Positions 27,897 through 39,700 of a stretch of DNA of 64,000 nucleotides are shown here, piece by piece. The stretch comes from Amblyomma americanum. Taxonomy: Eukaryota; Arthropoda; Arachnida; Ixodida; Ixodidae. The DNA is taken from contig NC_135497.1 in assembly GCF_052857255.1 (NCBI RefSeq), positions 115,512,380 through 115,576,379 of the forward strand, given 5' to 3'. A model generated the notes under the pieces. It saw nothing but the letters and a program-made list of their open reading frames with translations, made no database searches and was not told the DNA's origin. The position numbers and the translations under genes are program-made. Positions within the stretch are counted from its first letter, which is position 1. Each line of letters begins with the position of its first letter.

Positions 27897-30114
27897 CTAA
27901 CAGGGCGCCTGGTTGCGGCCCTGCAGTGTGCTGTTAATGTCGCGCAGGCCCTGCACCAGCTGCTCGACGGCGTTGACCTGGCGGACCTGCAGGCTTTCAA
28001 CCTTTTTTTTATGCAAAGACAACAAGCGTTCTTTAACACCATCCTGAGGGAAACACTGAACAAACATAGTCTTCAATACTTTACTCCTGCCAAGTGGGCC
28101 CTGATTAGTGCCAGGTGTGTCGTCATCTGCCGGAGCTGCTGGTCCTGTGTTGTGGCCAGGCGCCCTTGTTGTTCTATTAGGGCGGCGATCGCGTTGTGCC
28201 GTTGCTGGACACTGCCTGGGTGGTCTTTCGGGCGAGGTGGAAGCGCATGCTCCCGCCTGATTGGGCCACCTTGCTGGTGCGGTGCAGCTTGTTGTGTTGG
28301 TAGCGGTGCAGCTCGCGTACTTGGCTGGTCCTCGTTCTCGGCATATATGTAATTTCAGTGTGTTTTCCTGCAGTGAAATCACAAGACACCTCTTCCTTGG
28401 AACATGCGTCACACTTCTGCTGCATTGTCTTATCCTCACTTTACTGCAGGAGCATTTTTGGGTCGTACACCTTTTTTCATTTCAGGTAGCATACATTGAA
28501 ATGTGGTGCCATTTATACAACACAATTTGGCCATAAATGCTAAAAGTAATGTTATGACTTCAGAAACAGAGGTGTTTATTTTGCTGAAAAATACTAGTTT
28601 GTTCAGTGTAAATCAGCAGATATATTAGCCAACTGACAGCGTTATAGTTATGATCACATTTCCTGTAACAATGCTTAAAAGCTTTGTCTCATCATGCTTG
28701 CAACGGTCACCTGCACCATGCTTAGAAAGCGGTTGTCTACTGAAGTACATGACAAACCTTGTACTGAGCAATAGTCATGCTCGTCCACGACTTGTGACGT
28801 CTGTGGCGCTGGGCTGGGTGCCTGCGAGTGCACAAGATGAATACTCTCATTTCAGTCATACTTCAGCTGCAACACAAGCATTGATTTCTGGTTGAGCTTT
28901 CCACGCTGTGCCATATGCTATAGATAATTTTGAATAAATTTTTTTATATATTTATGATTCCAGCTTCAATCTTTTTGAGAAATCTTTTGTTGTGGCATAT
29001 CTTCAGAAGGATGTTACGAATGTACCATGGTGATCTGGGAACAAAAGCTATGTCACTTTACGCACGGCCAGCCAGCATTCATGCTTGTGTAATTCTCTAA
29101 TGTGCTCGCAGAGTTGCCTTCCGATTTCAGCTCCTGCCTGTTAGCATCCACCACTTGCTGTGGAAAGGTGCTGACATATCTTATTGCAAGCTGGGAAAAG
29201 TCTTTGATAGTTACTCACCGGTGAAACTGCACCTGCTGGTGCCATGCCGAATGCGGCCGGGGACCTGCACCCCCCGGAGCAGTCCTCACCAATGATTCCC
29301 AGAATTCGGGCATCACATGGGCTCAGCACTGCCTCCGGGTTCGGCAGCCCCCCGCCTGTAGTTCTGCATGAATAAAAGATATGGCTCTCATACCTAAAGG
29401 GCGAGTGAGGCGGGAGAATTATAACCATTCCAAGAGGCCCGACTATTCCTTGACAAAATCTAGGACAAAAAGCTTGCAGCCTAATATGCCAAATGTATAG
29501 GTTGCCCAGCTGGATTACACAGAGTAAGGTATTCCATATGTACAGTTTTCAGCTGTCCGTCTCTTAACGGGCCCCGTGCTGAAAGCCATGTATTGCAGCA
29601 CTGGTTGTTTAGAAGCCGCCAGAGCGTGTGACGACGTTCGGCGCGTCTGCACATGTTGCACTGGGTAAGCACAAGTGCACAGCAGTACACTGGCCTTTGC
29701 ACAGGCGCTCCTAACTGGACGAACGGGCAAAATTCGCGGGCACCGAAGAGCACACACGTGATAGTAAAAGTGTTACCGTGCCATGCCGCGCACCGAAAGC
29801 AGATTAGCTCACCTGTGTTCGGCACCGACTAGCGAGCCTGCAGTTCGCGCTTGCCTCACCCGCTGCTGCCAGAAGCGCTCCCAGCCTTCCGGCGAGCGCG
29901 TTGCCGGCCCCAGCCCGTTCACCTCGGCCGCGAGCTGCCCCCACAGGCGCTGCCGTGTTTCTGCCGGCATCGCCTCGCTGGCCCCGCGGCCCAGACCGGC
30001 ATGCTGCTCCATAAAAGAGAGCATGGCCTCAAGTTGCTCTGCGCTGCAACGCGGTGTATAAACACCGCGCTGCTGACTGTTGGTCACGCTCGCACACGGA
30101 GGCTCCATGCTCAT
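27897..30114 (-). CDS. Myb/SANT-like DNA-binding protein of a Harbinger transposon, three exons, intact
   Basis: Exons on the minus strand are 30114-29813, 29363-29219 and 28367-27897. The junctions (CACAG|GTGAGC, ATGCAG|AAC, CACCG|GTGAGTAA, CTGCAG|GAA) are all GT-AG and the phases fit, giving 918 nt, 305 residues and no internal stop. Exon 1 has a Myb/SANT-like trihelix (SAEQLEAMLSFMEQH, then GLGPATRSPEGWERFWQQR). Exon 2 has TTGGGLPNPEAVLSPCDARI and ILGIIGED, typical of NAIF1/Harbinger second ORFs. Exon 3 is Pro/Ala/Thr-rich and ends in a Leu-rich helix (VNAVEQLVQGLRDINSTLQ). In Harbinger elements this protein binds the transposon ends and helps carry the transposase to the nucleus. Start chosen: ATG at 30114; a second ATG follows two codons later. 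A domesticated host gene cannot be excluded. Confidence 0.82.
28368..29218 (-). other. Second intron of the Myb/SANT-like gene
   Basis: Bounded by the splice sites given for the gene. No repeat recognised. Confidence 0.6.
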
Positions 30115-30169
30115 CACTGGCGCTCCGTGGCAGACGACAGCAGGCGACTGCCAAAACGAACACACTGCT

Positions 30170-31484
30170 CACAAGTTCATTCGCAGCCCCCCTGTCAGTG
30201 TAGTAGCAACTGTACAAAAAAATTGAGTTGCGTTTATTTCATTGCTGATTGCGAAACGCCTCTAGTTTTTGGATGAGCGTCATTTTTAGCGCATAACGAA
30301 GCTGTGGAAATCATCGGCATTTTTTGTCACCAGAACCACTTATATACAACGGTGCGATGCTGGGGCCATGGAGTGAAAATCATTTCCAGCGGCCGAGACG
30401 TTACTTAATGTGCTCTTTTCGTTTTCGACCATGGCACTTTGCAAGGCCCACTCGCCAAGGGCAAGCATTAATTACTCTGCCAGTGAAAGTGCGCGCCAGT
30501 CGCTGCATGTGCGTGTTCTCACCGAGGCCGCTATGGTATGTTTGCACGCACCGTTTGATCCTGTTTACAGCTGGTGCACAGTGAGTGCTATTTAAGACGG
30601 CCTCGCCGCAGAATAACAATAATGACGCTCCCGGAACGTCGTTCTTTTTCGCACTTGGCGCCAACAGTAGCAGGCGACATCGTTTGTGTTTATCCTTTTT
30701 TTTCTTTCATTCTTCGCATTTCATAACCTCTTTCTGCGCTTACGTGTCCTGGCACCGCCTTGATGTTTACGTCACGCCTACGTCACAATTTGAACAAAAT
30801 GGCGAATTGTCGAGAATAGGCCCCCAGCTCCCGGCGCTTTCGAGGAACGCTTGTCGTGCCCCCACTTCCTCCAGCCGGTCTCCGTGATCTTGGTGCAACA
30901 ACGCGTGCACGGAGCAGTACCAGCCGAAGTATCGAATTTAATTAAACATTTTGATGCTTTTATTACTAGTTTACTGCAAAAATAAAAATGTTATTTTATA
31001 AAAATTTATGCTTTACGTTGAACCGCCTATTTTGGAAGGTAAAATTGTTTTTTGTAAGTGGTTTTGCTATACTTTTTCGTTTTCGTACAGAGTGCTCGAG
31101 TGGAAAATGCGTTCGCATTGCAATAAACATCAGTGGTTCCTTCAGTTCGTGAATGTAGTTGCACGCGTTCGCATTTCTGCGTTTCTTTTTTGTTCGTGCA
31201 GCGTGTGTCACGAGGTGCCTTCACATCGCTCTTGTGGAAATCTCGCCTGCCGTGTAACCGCGTTTCCTATAGCAAACGAACTGGATTCACGCCATCCGAG
31301 GAGGCTTCGGACGCCCAATCGCCGCCTGATTGCGTCTCACACAGCAGATGTCACGCAGTTATTCCTGGACCTGAACTGCGCGCCGAGGCTAGGCCTAGCG
31401 CCTCCGGTAACGTGCTGGCGGGGGTATCTCCGCCTGCGCCGCTTGCCTCGGTGGCATTCCCGCCAGTACAACAACCCACTTAGC
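30170..31484. other. Upstream of Myb-like gene and 5' region of the I-clade LINE
   Basis: The LINE 5' end cannot be fixed; its 5' untranslated region probably occupies the last few hundred bases. The end of the Harbinger-type transposon should also lie here but no inverted repeat was matched. The longest frame (31008-31568) overlaps the LINE start and has no recognised domain. Confidence 0.4.
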
Positions 31485-31564
31485 ATGGGCCGGACCTCCA
31501 AAATTGGGCCTTTGTTTCATCAGATACGGCGCCTGCCCTGCCTTCTCCAGATGTACAACAGCTC

Positions 31565-32833
31565 GTGAGTGCTTTACCCTCTGGACGGAACACAGATACG
31601 GCTGCTCAGCCTGTAGTTCTGGATCGACCTCTACCAATACCACATGGCACGTTGAGCACTCCAATGAACCTGTCATCAGCCTCGCCAATCGGGCCGCCAT
31701 CCCTCCGCTCTCATCAAAAGCGCCCTTCGGGAGACGCTACTACGGGTTCCTCTTCGGCCAGCGGCGGTTCACAGGGCAAACGTTCCTGCCTAACCACAGA
31801 CCGCCCAGTTGTGTCTACCCACGGCTCAGTGAGTTACAAAGCCACTATCAAATCTTTGGCAACGAAAAGCCTTACAGATATACCGACCAGAATCCTGCAG
31901 GCAAATATGGATGCATGTCTCGGAACGAAAGGTTTTCGCGGCTTTACGGCCAGAAAGAAGTCCAATACCATTGCTGTGTGGCTCCCGACCTTAGCTGCCG
32001 TGGAACGTCTGCAAACGCTACAGTGCATTACAGTTAGCATCGAGGTCTCGGTACCGGTACAGGTGTACCTGGTTGATGGATCCGACTTGCAACGTTGTGT
32101 TGTCTACAACGTCGATGTTAGTGAGGACCAGACCGCCCTTCAGCGTGAGCTTTATTGTCCCACTCACCGAGTGATCCAGGCACGTTACATGGGAAAAGGG
32201 CGCTCATGCATCGTCACCCTGCAAGGCCCACCAACACCGCCGGCCTGCTTGTATTATTATGGCTGCATTTTACGGCCTCGGCCATACAAACCAACCGCCG
32301 TCTACTGCTACAGTTGCTTCAGACCTGGCCATATGCGTAGATCCTGCCCTTTCACAACTCAAGTAGAACCTGCGTCAGAAGGCGCAGCGGCGTACAGATG
32401 TGGCCTCTGCAAAACTGACGACCACGACATCACATCACCCACTTGCCCCACAAAGCAAAAGGCAACAGAAAATATTCGTCGTGGGTATTCTAAACAAATG
32501 ACTCAGAATGTGAATACGCCCCTTGTGCAGACTTCCAACCGGTTTGCACCTCTCCAGTCGGATGATGACAAGTGGCCCGAACTTCCCATGTTGCACATGC
32601 ATGAATCTGCTACCAAGCAGACCTATAGCGATAAAGTGCGTAAGGGCTGCCGACATCAGCAGGCTACAAAACAGCGTAGCATCCCGGAACCTCTCAACGA
32701 TGACATGGTAGCAGTTGATGACCAAATTGCACGCCTTTTGGCAGAGGTCTCAAGGCTCCGACAACATCGTGAACTGCTTGCCCGCCGTAGACATGTAGCA
32801 GGATCTGGCATCGTCAATAGAAATGATGAATGA
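31565..32833 (+). CDS. LINE ORF1 gag-like protein with two CCHC zinc knuckles
   Basis: An open frame of 422 codons. It opens with a Ser/Pro-rich N-terminus, then an RNA-binding-like middle part. Two zinc knuckles lie at about residues 244-282: CYSCFRPGHMRRSC (C-x2-C-x4-H-x4-C) and CGLCKTDDHDITSPTC. The C-terminus is a charged, Leu-rich helix. The frame shown begins at a GTG; it has no upstream in-frame ATG because of a TAG at 31481-31483. The likely original start, ATG at 31485, is in another frame, so a one-base indel near 31485-31515 probably separates start and body. The product binds LINE RNA. Confidence 0.82.
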   Translation: MSALPSGRNTDTAAQPVVLDRPLPIPHGTLSTPMNLSSASPIGPPSLRSHQKRPSGDATTGSSSASGGSQGKRSCLTTDRPVVSTHGSVSYKATIKSLATKSLTDIPTRILQANMDACLGTKGFRGFTARKKSNTIAVWLPTLAAVERLQTLQCITVSIEVSVPVQVYLVDGSDLQRCVVYNVDVSEDQTALQRELYCPTHRVIQARYMGKGRSCIVTLQGPPTPPACLYYYGCILRPRPYKPTAVYCYSCFRPGHMRRSCPFTTQVEPASEGAAAYRCGLCKTDDHDITSPTCPTKQKATENIRRGYSKQMTQNVNTPLVQTSNRFAPLQSDDDKWPELPMLHMHESATKQTYSDKVRKGCRHQQATKQRSIPEPLNDDMVAVDDQIARLLAEVSRLRQHRELLARRRHVAGSGIVNRNDE

Positions 32834-32992
32834 GCACCGAGCATGTCCAGCCCACCCGCTCCTTTCACCGCTCTTTCCAGAGTACCTGCCACATTGCCAG
32901 ATAATTCTGCAGCGTCCCTGCTCCGCTTCATAGTTACCCAGTTATCAAACGTGACATCTGTTCTCTTGCAACGCTTGGACTACTAACCGAAG

Positions 32993-35900
32993 ATGGCGCG
33001 TTCCGGCTTTCCTGGTGTGCTCCAGTGGAACTGTAGAGGCCGCTCCACTAAAGTGGGAGAGCTCAAAACCCGTCTTCGCTGGCACAAGCTCCAGGTGTGG
33101 GCCATGTTACTGCAGGAGACCAATGCATTGCCAGCAATTCCGGGCTTCAGTGGTTACGCGTCACCTTCGATGAACGACCATCGTGTGCACAATGCTTCCC
33201 CTCCGGGAAAGGCGGCGGTGTACGTTAGGACGAGTTTCCCTCACGTGTGCCTCTCTCTAGATACTTGGTGCACCTCGTATCAGGAGGTAGTTGCAGTTGC
33301 TGTGAAATTACCGAAAGCAACTGTTGTGGTGGTAACCTTCTACGTAAGACCAGCGGGTGGCGCTTCCTCCCGTATTAATCTGGGCTGGTTATTGACTGTG
33401 CGTAGGAGATACCCCGGGTGTCCGATTTTAGTCGGAGGTGACTTCAACGCCCCACACCCAGACTGGGGGTACCCTACTTCGAGCCTCCGCGGCAGGCGTC
33501 TGCGGGATGCCTTCGCCGATTCGTTGTTTATTCTTCTAAATCACCCCAGTTCAGCAACGCGGGCTATGCGTCACAGTCACAGTGCCACCTATGCTCCTTA
33601 TCTGACGTGGTGGTATGGCCCCGGCTCTCCCTCGTGGCACCTTGAGCCTGACTGTTGGGGTAGTGACCACCACCCTATAATCATCGGTGTCCATCCATCA
33701 CGTGCTCGCCGGTTACGCCGCAAGTGCACGGTGGTCAACTGGGATTGTTTCAGTGCTATTCTCGAGGATCTCCCTGCAGAGTCGTCACCATCGCTTGTTG
33801 ACCGCATACAGTGCGCGTTAAACAGGACTACCACCTGCACCTGGGCAGACATCGATCGTCCGGTTCCGGATATCGTTCTGCTAAACTTGTGGGGTGCTCG
33901 CCGAGTGGCGGAGCTGGCAGCATCACGTGATCCCACATGGGCACAGGCACGTATAAGACTGAATTATATTACTGCCAAGGCTCGCAAATACGAACGCGAT
34001 CTATCACAAAGGCAGTGGCATGCGTGGTGCGAGCAGTTTTCTGCGAAGTCGTCGAATCCATCTCTCTGGCGAACTTTCCATGCAATGGAACACAGTCACC
34101 GTTGCCCCGACGCAGCTAGCACCGCATGCTTCGCAGCTAACTTGTCTCCTGATGATTTCGCCAGAGAAGCGACACGGAAATTCTTTCCAAAATATGATGT
34201 GTTGCCCCCCTCAGCTAACCAGTCTAACTTGGCAGGGATTCCAGCTCACGTAGATACACTGCCATCAGCACCAGATGCCGAAGGTATTGCGTCTCCTTTT
34301 ACCATGCCTGAGCTGCTTGCAGCAATAGATGAGGCTAAACGAAAGACATCGCCCGGTCCGGATGCCATTCCATATGAGGTGTACAAGAATCCTTATCGAC
34401 TTCTCGACACCATTAACACAGTATGCCTAAACGGCTCTGTGCCCGAGGCTTGGAAATTAGCCACTGTGATCCCAATTCCAAAAGCCGGGAAGCCACCGAC
34501 GGATCTTGGCAACTTCAGGCCTATTTCTCTAACATCAACACTGTGCAAGCTGACAGAGAAAATGTTAGCCACATGACTGTCGTGGTGGCTGGAGCACCAC
34601 GGTTTCTACCACCCCGCCCAAATTGGCTTCCGTCCATTCATCGGCACTGAAGATGGTTTGGCTGTCTTGGCGTCGTAAGTTCTGTCATCAACTCGCAGCC
34701 ACAGTGTACGTACCGTCCTCGCCATGGATATCGATAAGGCTTACGATAATATAAGTCATGCTGCCATTTTGCATTCTATTGACATGCCGCATTTCCCTCT
34801 TCGAGTATGCAATTTTATAAAATCCTTCCTTGAAGGCAGACGATTTGCCATACGCCTCAGTGGTGACTCCACAGGATCATTTCAATCTGTTCGCGGTGTA
34901 CCCCAAGGCTCGGTGCTGTCACAAACACTGTTCAATATTGCCTTCATTCCTCTTGCATGGCGCTTACATGATGTCACGGACGTTAAGTTCTTACTGTACG
35001 CTGATGACATCATGGTATGGAGCACTCACCATGACCTGCTAACTCAAGCGGCGGCCCTACAGTCAGCCTTAGATATTACCGCAAATTACGCTATGTCTGT
35101 CGGCCTTCAGCTTTCCGTGAGCAAAACTACGTTTATATCAGTGGCCAACCGCTGGGGACGCCGTAAACTTGCTGCCACGCCAATCCGTCTCCAACTATCT
35201 GGAACCCCAGTTCAAGAATATTCGACATTAAAAATTCTGGGTTTGTCGATACATCAGTCGGGAACGGGTACTGCCTGGCTTTTTCAGGCTAAAAAGCAGG
35301 CGTTGCAGACTTTGGGCCTAATCAGACGTATCGCTCCCAAAACCGGCGGCTCTCGCTCCAATGTCGCACGACATTTGGTGAAAGCGGTTTTGCAACCGCG
35401 CCTCATTTACCAAGCACAGTTCCAATACTTAACCAGAGCTCAGTGGGATCGTCTGAAAGCTGTCAATTGAGAGGCAATGATAGTTATTACTTGCCTTCCA
35501 CGCATCACGCCGATCGTGGCACTTCAAGAAAATGCCCAGTTAAATACCCTTGACGAGCTTGTGCAGCAGCGCCGTGATGCTCGTAGCCTTAAGGCCACCC
35601 TTTTGCATAAACCACGAGCACTCCGGACCTTTGCTTCATCACACACCATACTGCCGCCGCCACCGTCAGTTCTTCCTCCAAGGGACTTTGTGCAGTTGAG
35701 CGACAGCAAACCTACCGATCTACGTCGCCCAACCTCACCTTATGCGGCATCGTCCCTTCGCGAGCGAATCGCGGAACAAGACAGCCACCTACCCCACGGC
35801 TCAATTATTATATATGTTGATGCCAGTAGCCAGGGCTGTATAACGACGACAGCGCTTCACTGTCCCTGCCAGCATGCACTTAACAACACGGCCAGGTTTC

Positions 35901-36628
35901 GATTCGAGGAACCCCCTACTTCCTTGTGTGCTGAGCTGCTTGCTATACAAGATGCGCTTCGCTCTGTAGTCGCAGTTACTTTGCTCCTTACAGCTCACAT
36001 TATCATCCGTACTGAAGCCCTTCAAGCAATTCGTCTACTCCGACGCGTCAGCCGCAGCCCAGAATTGTGCCAGAATATACATCGCCTGGCGGCTCGCGTC
36101 CCGCAAGCCATTCGAATTGAGTGGGTCCCACGTGACCTGCTCAATTCACAAAGATCTGCAGATTGTGCAACCCGCTGGCCAACCCTACCCACGTCAATGC
36201 CTCAATTCCTCACTATGAATGATGCTACCCTCCTACTCACAAGAAAGGAACACCTCCGGCGCATTACACGTGCTCTCGTCCCTCCGTGTGCAATAACCCT
36301 CCCCCGCGGTCTTACCCGTGCAGAGGAGGTTGTGCTCCGAAGGATCCGGGTCGGAGTTGCCCTCACTCCTGCCGTTACTCCGACGTGGCCTCAATTTCGC
36401 CACTTGTATATCCGCCCAGGATGTCCAGTCTGCAACTCACAAGACACTGCAGCTGACATTCACCACTTGTGGGATTGCCCGGCACTGAAGCCAACTAGAA
36501 TTCGCCACCTGGCAGCAGCGGGTCTTCACCCAGACAACCCGTCCTCATACATTGATTGGACGCAGGGGCCACATCACCGCTCCCTCCTCGCCTTCATTAG
36601 ATCGGCACATCTTTCCTGCTTTATTTAA
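32993..36628 (+). pseudogene. LINE ORF2: APE endonuclease, reverse transcriptase, RNase H, with three stops
   Basis: One frame of 1,212 codons is broken only by TGA 34574-34576, TAA 34676-34678 and TGA 35468-35470. Endonuclease blocks: LQWNCRG, LLQETN, VGGDFNAPH and GSDHHPI. Reverse transcriptase blocks: SPGPDAIPYEVYK, NFRPISLTSTLCKL, AMDIDKAYDN, GVPQGSVLSQ and LLYADDIMV with both Asp intact. RNase H shows IYVDASSQ and LCAELLAIQDAL, but the usual TDS block reads RTEALQAI and the WxPGH block reads EWVPRDLL, so RNase H looks inactive. A C-terminal CPVC-x(8)-HH-x(3)-C motif is typical of this clade. No frameshifts were seen. Confidence 0.9.
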
Positions 36629-36765
36629 CACCCACCCACTCTTTTCCTTACTTTCTTTTCTCTTTTCTTCCTAACCCCCCTTATGCCCAGAGGCAATAAA
36701 CAACGCTATCAAAAAAAAAATTCGTCGGTGCCGGGAAGTGTGTGTCCAGTGTGCAGGCTGCGATA

Positions 36766-39700
36766 ATGCCTGAGCATTGCTGCGTACCGCGGTGCCGCGG
36801 GAACTATGATAGTGGTGAGAGTGTGCGAATCTTGACCTTCCCTTCGGACCAAGCAAGATGAGCTCAATTTATTAGAGCTATCCACCGTGCGGACTTCACT
36901 GCAGGAAAGCGGTCGGTGGTAAGGAAACATTCATCTAACTGCCGTTAGTACTACTCCCTCAGTTGCATTGAAAACGCTGCGGGCAGCATGTTGCGAGATA
37001 ATTCCGTAGTGCTGCCTCCTTTGGACCGGGTAAATCTGTAAAGTCGCAGCGAAATAGTATTGCTGACATTCAGTTCACTCGATATTTATAGAAATTTATC
37101 TCGTACTGTCATGTACCTGTCTGATTTTTAAACTTCAGGTTCTAGAGATTTTATTGTCTTTGTGTTTTCTGATCCCAGGTCTGCGAGCGCCATTTTTTAC
37201 CGTGCGACATGGTAAATAGAACAAGCTACACAGATAAAAATAGCGGAAATATAATTGAAGTGGCTCTGAAGCTCGTACGGTTACGACCTGATGCTGTTCC
37301 AAGCCTACTTCCAGACTTCCTGGCATATCTTTCTGCCCTAAATGCAAGCACTCCTCGAGGGGCCCCAGATGAAGAGAGGACGCGTCGAGAGGCAGCTGCG
37401 TTACAGGATGCCATCAAGATGTCTATTGAAGCACACCAGGCGGAAGAGGACAGAAACAAAATTGACAACCTTCAGGCGCTCTTGAAATGCATAACATGTA
37501 GCAAGGTCTCCAAATTCTGGACGGTGGTTTCCCAGCATGACTTTATACTCTTCCTCAATCTGACTGTAGATGGTGCCCCAGCAATCAAAAAGTCAGTTAA
37601 TGTCGCCGAGGATCTCTCACTAAAGCTGTATTTTCATGATGCCGAGGTCACCAAACTTGATGGCGTGGAGATCATTCCAAAAACTGTGATTGATATTCGA
37701 TGCTTGACAGGTCTGTTGGATGCCGTTGGGAGCTCTGATAAGGCTCCTGCCTTCCGCAAACCTAAAGACAAGACAGGTGGCACATTGAAGCTCGTGCTAT
37801 CTGTTTTTAAAGACGCAACAAATCAAGAAATGCAAGACGAAGATCGGCAAGATGCTTTGGCATTTTTAAAGGATGAAGTCCTCCTTTTAAGCAAGTCACC
37901 CCGCTACTCTTCAGAGCTGTTGGTATTTTCCAGCCTTCTATTTACCATCCCTCCTCATGCTTATAGGTACTTTCGGAACTACGGAGGTCTCACATTGCCG
38001 CTTGAGTCCGCGATCAGGCGTGTATGCAAAGCATATGTTATAAATCCAGCAGCTGAGCAGCAGGATGCTTCTTTCCTGCCTTATGCGAAGATCGCGAATG
38101 CAATGAAGGAGCAACCCGCCGCGGTGGCTCAGTGATTAGGGCGCTCGACTACTGATCCGGAGTACCCGAGTTCGAACCCGACCGCATCGGCTGCGTTTTT
38201 ATGGAGGAAAAACGCTAAGGCGCCCGTGTGCTGTGCGATGTCAGTGCAAGTTAAAGATCCCCAAGTTGTCGAAATTATTCCGAAGCCCTCCCCTACAGCA
38301 CCTTTGTCTTCCTTTCATCTTTCACTCCCTCCTTTATCTCTTCCCTTACGGCGCGGTTCAGGTGTCCAACGATATATGAGACAGATACTGCGCCATTTCC
38401 TTTCCCTCAAAACAAATTATTATTATTAATAATGAAGGATCATGAGAAGTCAGTGGTTCTCATGGTGGATGAGATCCATCTACAGGCGTATTTTGATTAT
38501 AAAGGAGGCACGATTGTCGGCACTGCCAGCAACACTTCAAATGCAGCAAAGACTACTCATGTCTATGATTCAAAGCCTCCTGTCATCACAAAAAAGTGTT
38601 CACATTTTGCCAGTTGAACAAATCAATGCTTAAAGGCTGAACACTGTGCTCCGCAGAATCATAAATGAGCTTGAAAAGGTTGAGCTTCGCATCATTGCAA
38701 TCATCATAGATAACAACTCTATCAATCGCAAAACAGTGTCTCTGTTTGAATTGTCATCAAAATTCAGCAGCTCCTATCCTCACCTATTGGAACCCACTCG
38801 TCCTCTTTTTCTGTTATTGACCCTGTTCACTTGTTGAAATGTATTCGGAACAATTGGATCAACCAAAAGAACCATGGAACATGCATGTTTTTTTCCTTCA
38901 CTTATGAATTTCAACTCTAACCCAAAAATTATCACTGCTTCGTTCAAGACACCCCGTGATCTTCACCTAAAAGAAGACCACCTTATCAAGGCTGCTCTAA
39001 CATCGTCAGCAAAGGCCTTAAATCCATTTAATATGAAAAGGCCAAATGTGAAGTTTGCGCTAAAAGTGTTCAACCTATCAACCATAGCTGCTGCTCTAGA
39101 AACATGCGGTCAACGCTATGCACTGCACCATGCAGCTGGAACAGCGGAATTTTTAAAGGTTGTCGAAACCTGGTGGAAGATTGTTAATGTGAAGTCGCCC
39201 AGCCAAGGACGCCGGCTTCGTGATGACCTGCAGGCTCCCATTACAGAAAAGCTGTGTCCACAAGCTTAATTCCTCCAAGCAATCATGCAGTGGCTTCACC
39301 TCTGTGAGATTTCAAGTTTGACAATGGAATTTTCACTCGGGAGACCCACAGTGACTTGCGTCTCACTATGGAAGCCTTGGTCAAGATAACAAACTATTGC
39401 CTTGAAGACCTTGGATTTGAATACGTACTTCTAGGGAAGTTCCAGACAGACTGCTTGGAGGAAAGATTTGTCAAGTATAGGCAGGTTTCCGGGTAGCAGT
39501 ACCACGTGTCCATCAGACATGTGTTCGAATCCGAGCCCGAGCTTCGCCTACAAAGAGCCCTGGCGCTACCAGGCATGGATTCAGGGGCACCTGCTGTCAG
39601 CATTGATTAGGCGATTCTAGAGAGGTTCAACATTGACGTAAATGACAAGGACTTCGAAATTAATTCACAAAATCTGCCAGCTATAACGAACGTGACCGGA

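Larger units (their letters stand above)
31485..36720 (+). mobile_element. I-clade LINE, nearly full length, poly(A)-terminated
   Basis: It has ORF1 (gag-like), then ORF2 (endonuclease, reverse transcriptase, RNase H), a short 3' untranslated region with AATAAA at about 36695, and ten A at 36711-36720. The 3' end lies 45 bp upstream of the ATG of the P-element-like transposase, so the LINE inserted into that element's leader or promoter. I could not match a target-site duplication. Confidence 0.88.

Noticed and set aside
8600..30300. Terminal inverted repeats for the ISL2EU and Harbinger elements
   Set aside because: I looked in the flanks (about 7.9-8.6, 15.2-16.2 and 30.1-31.0 kb) and could not match a convincing pair by eye, so none is annotated.
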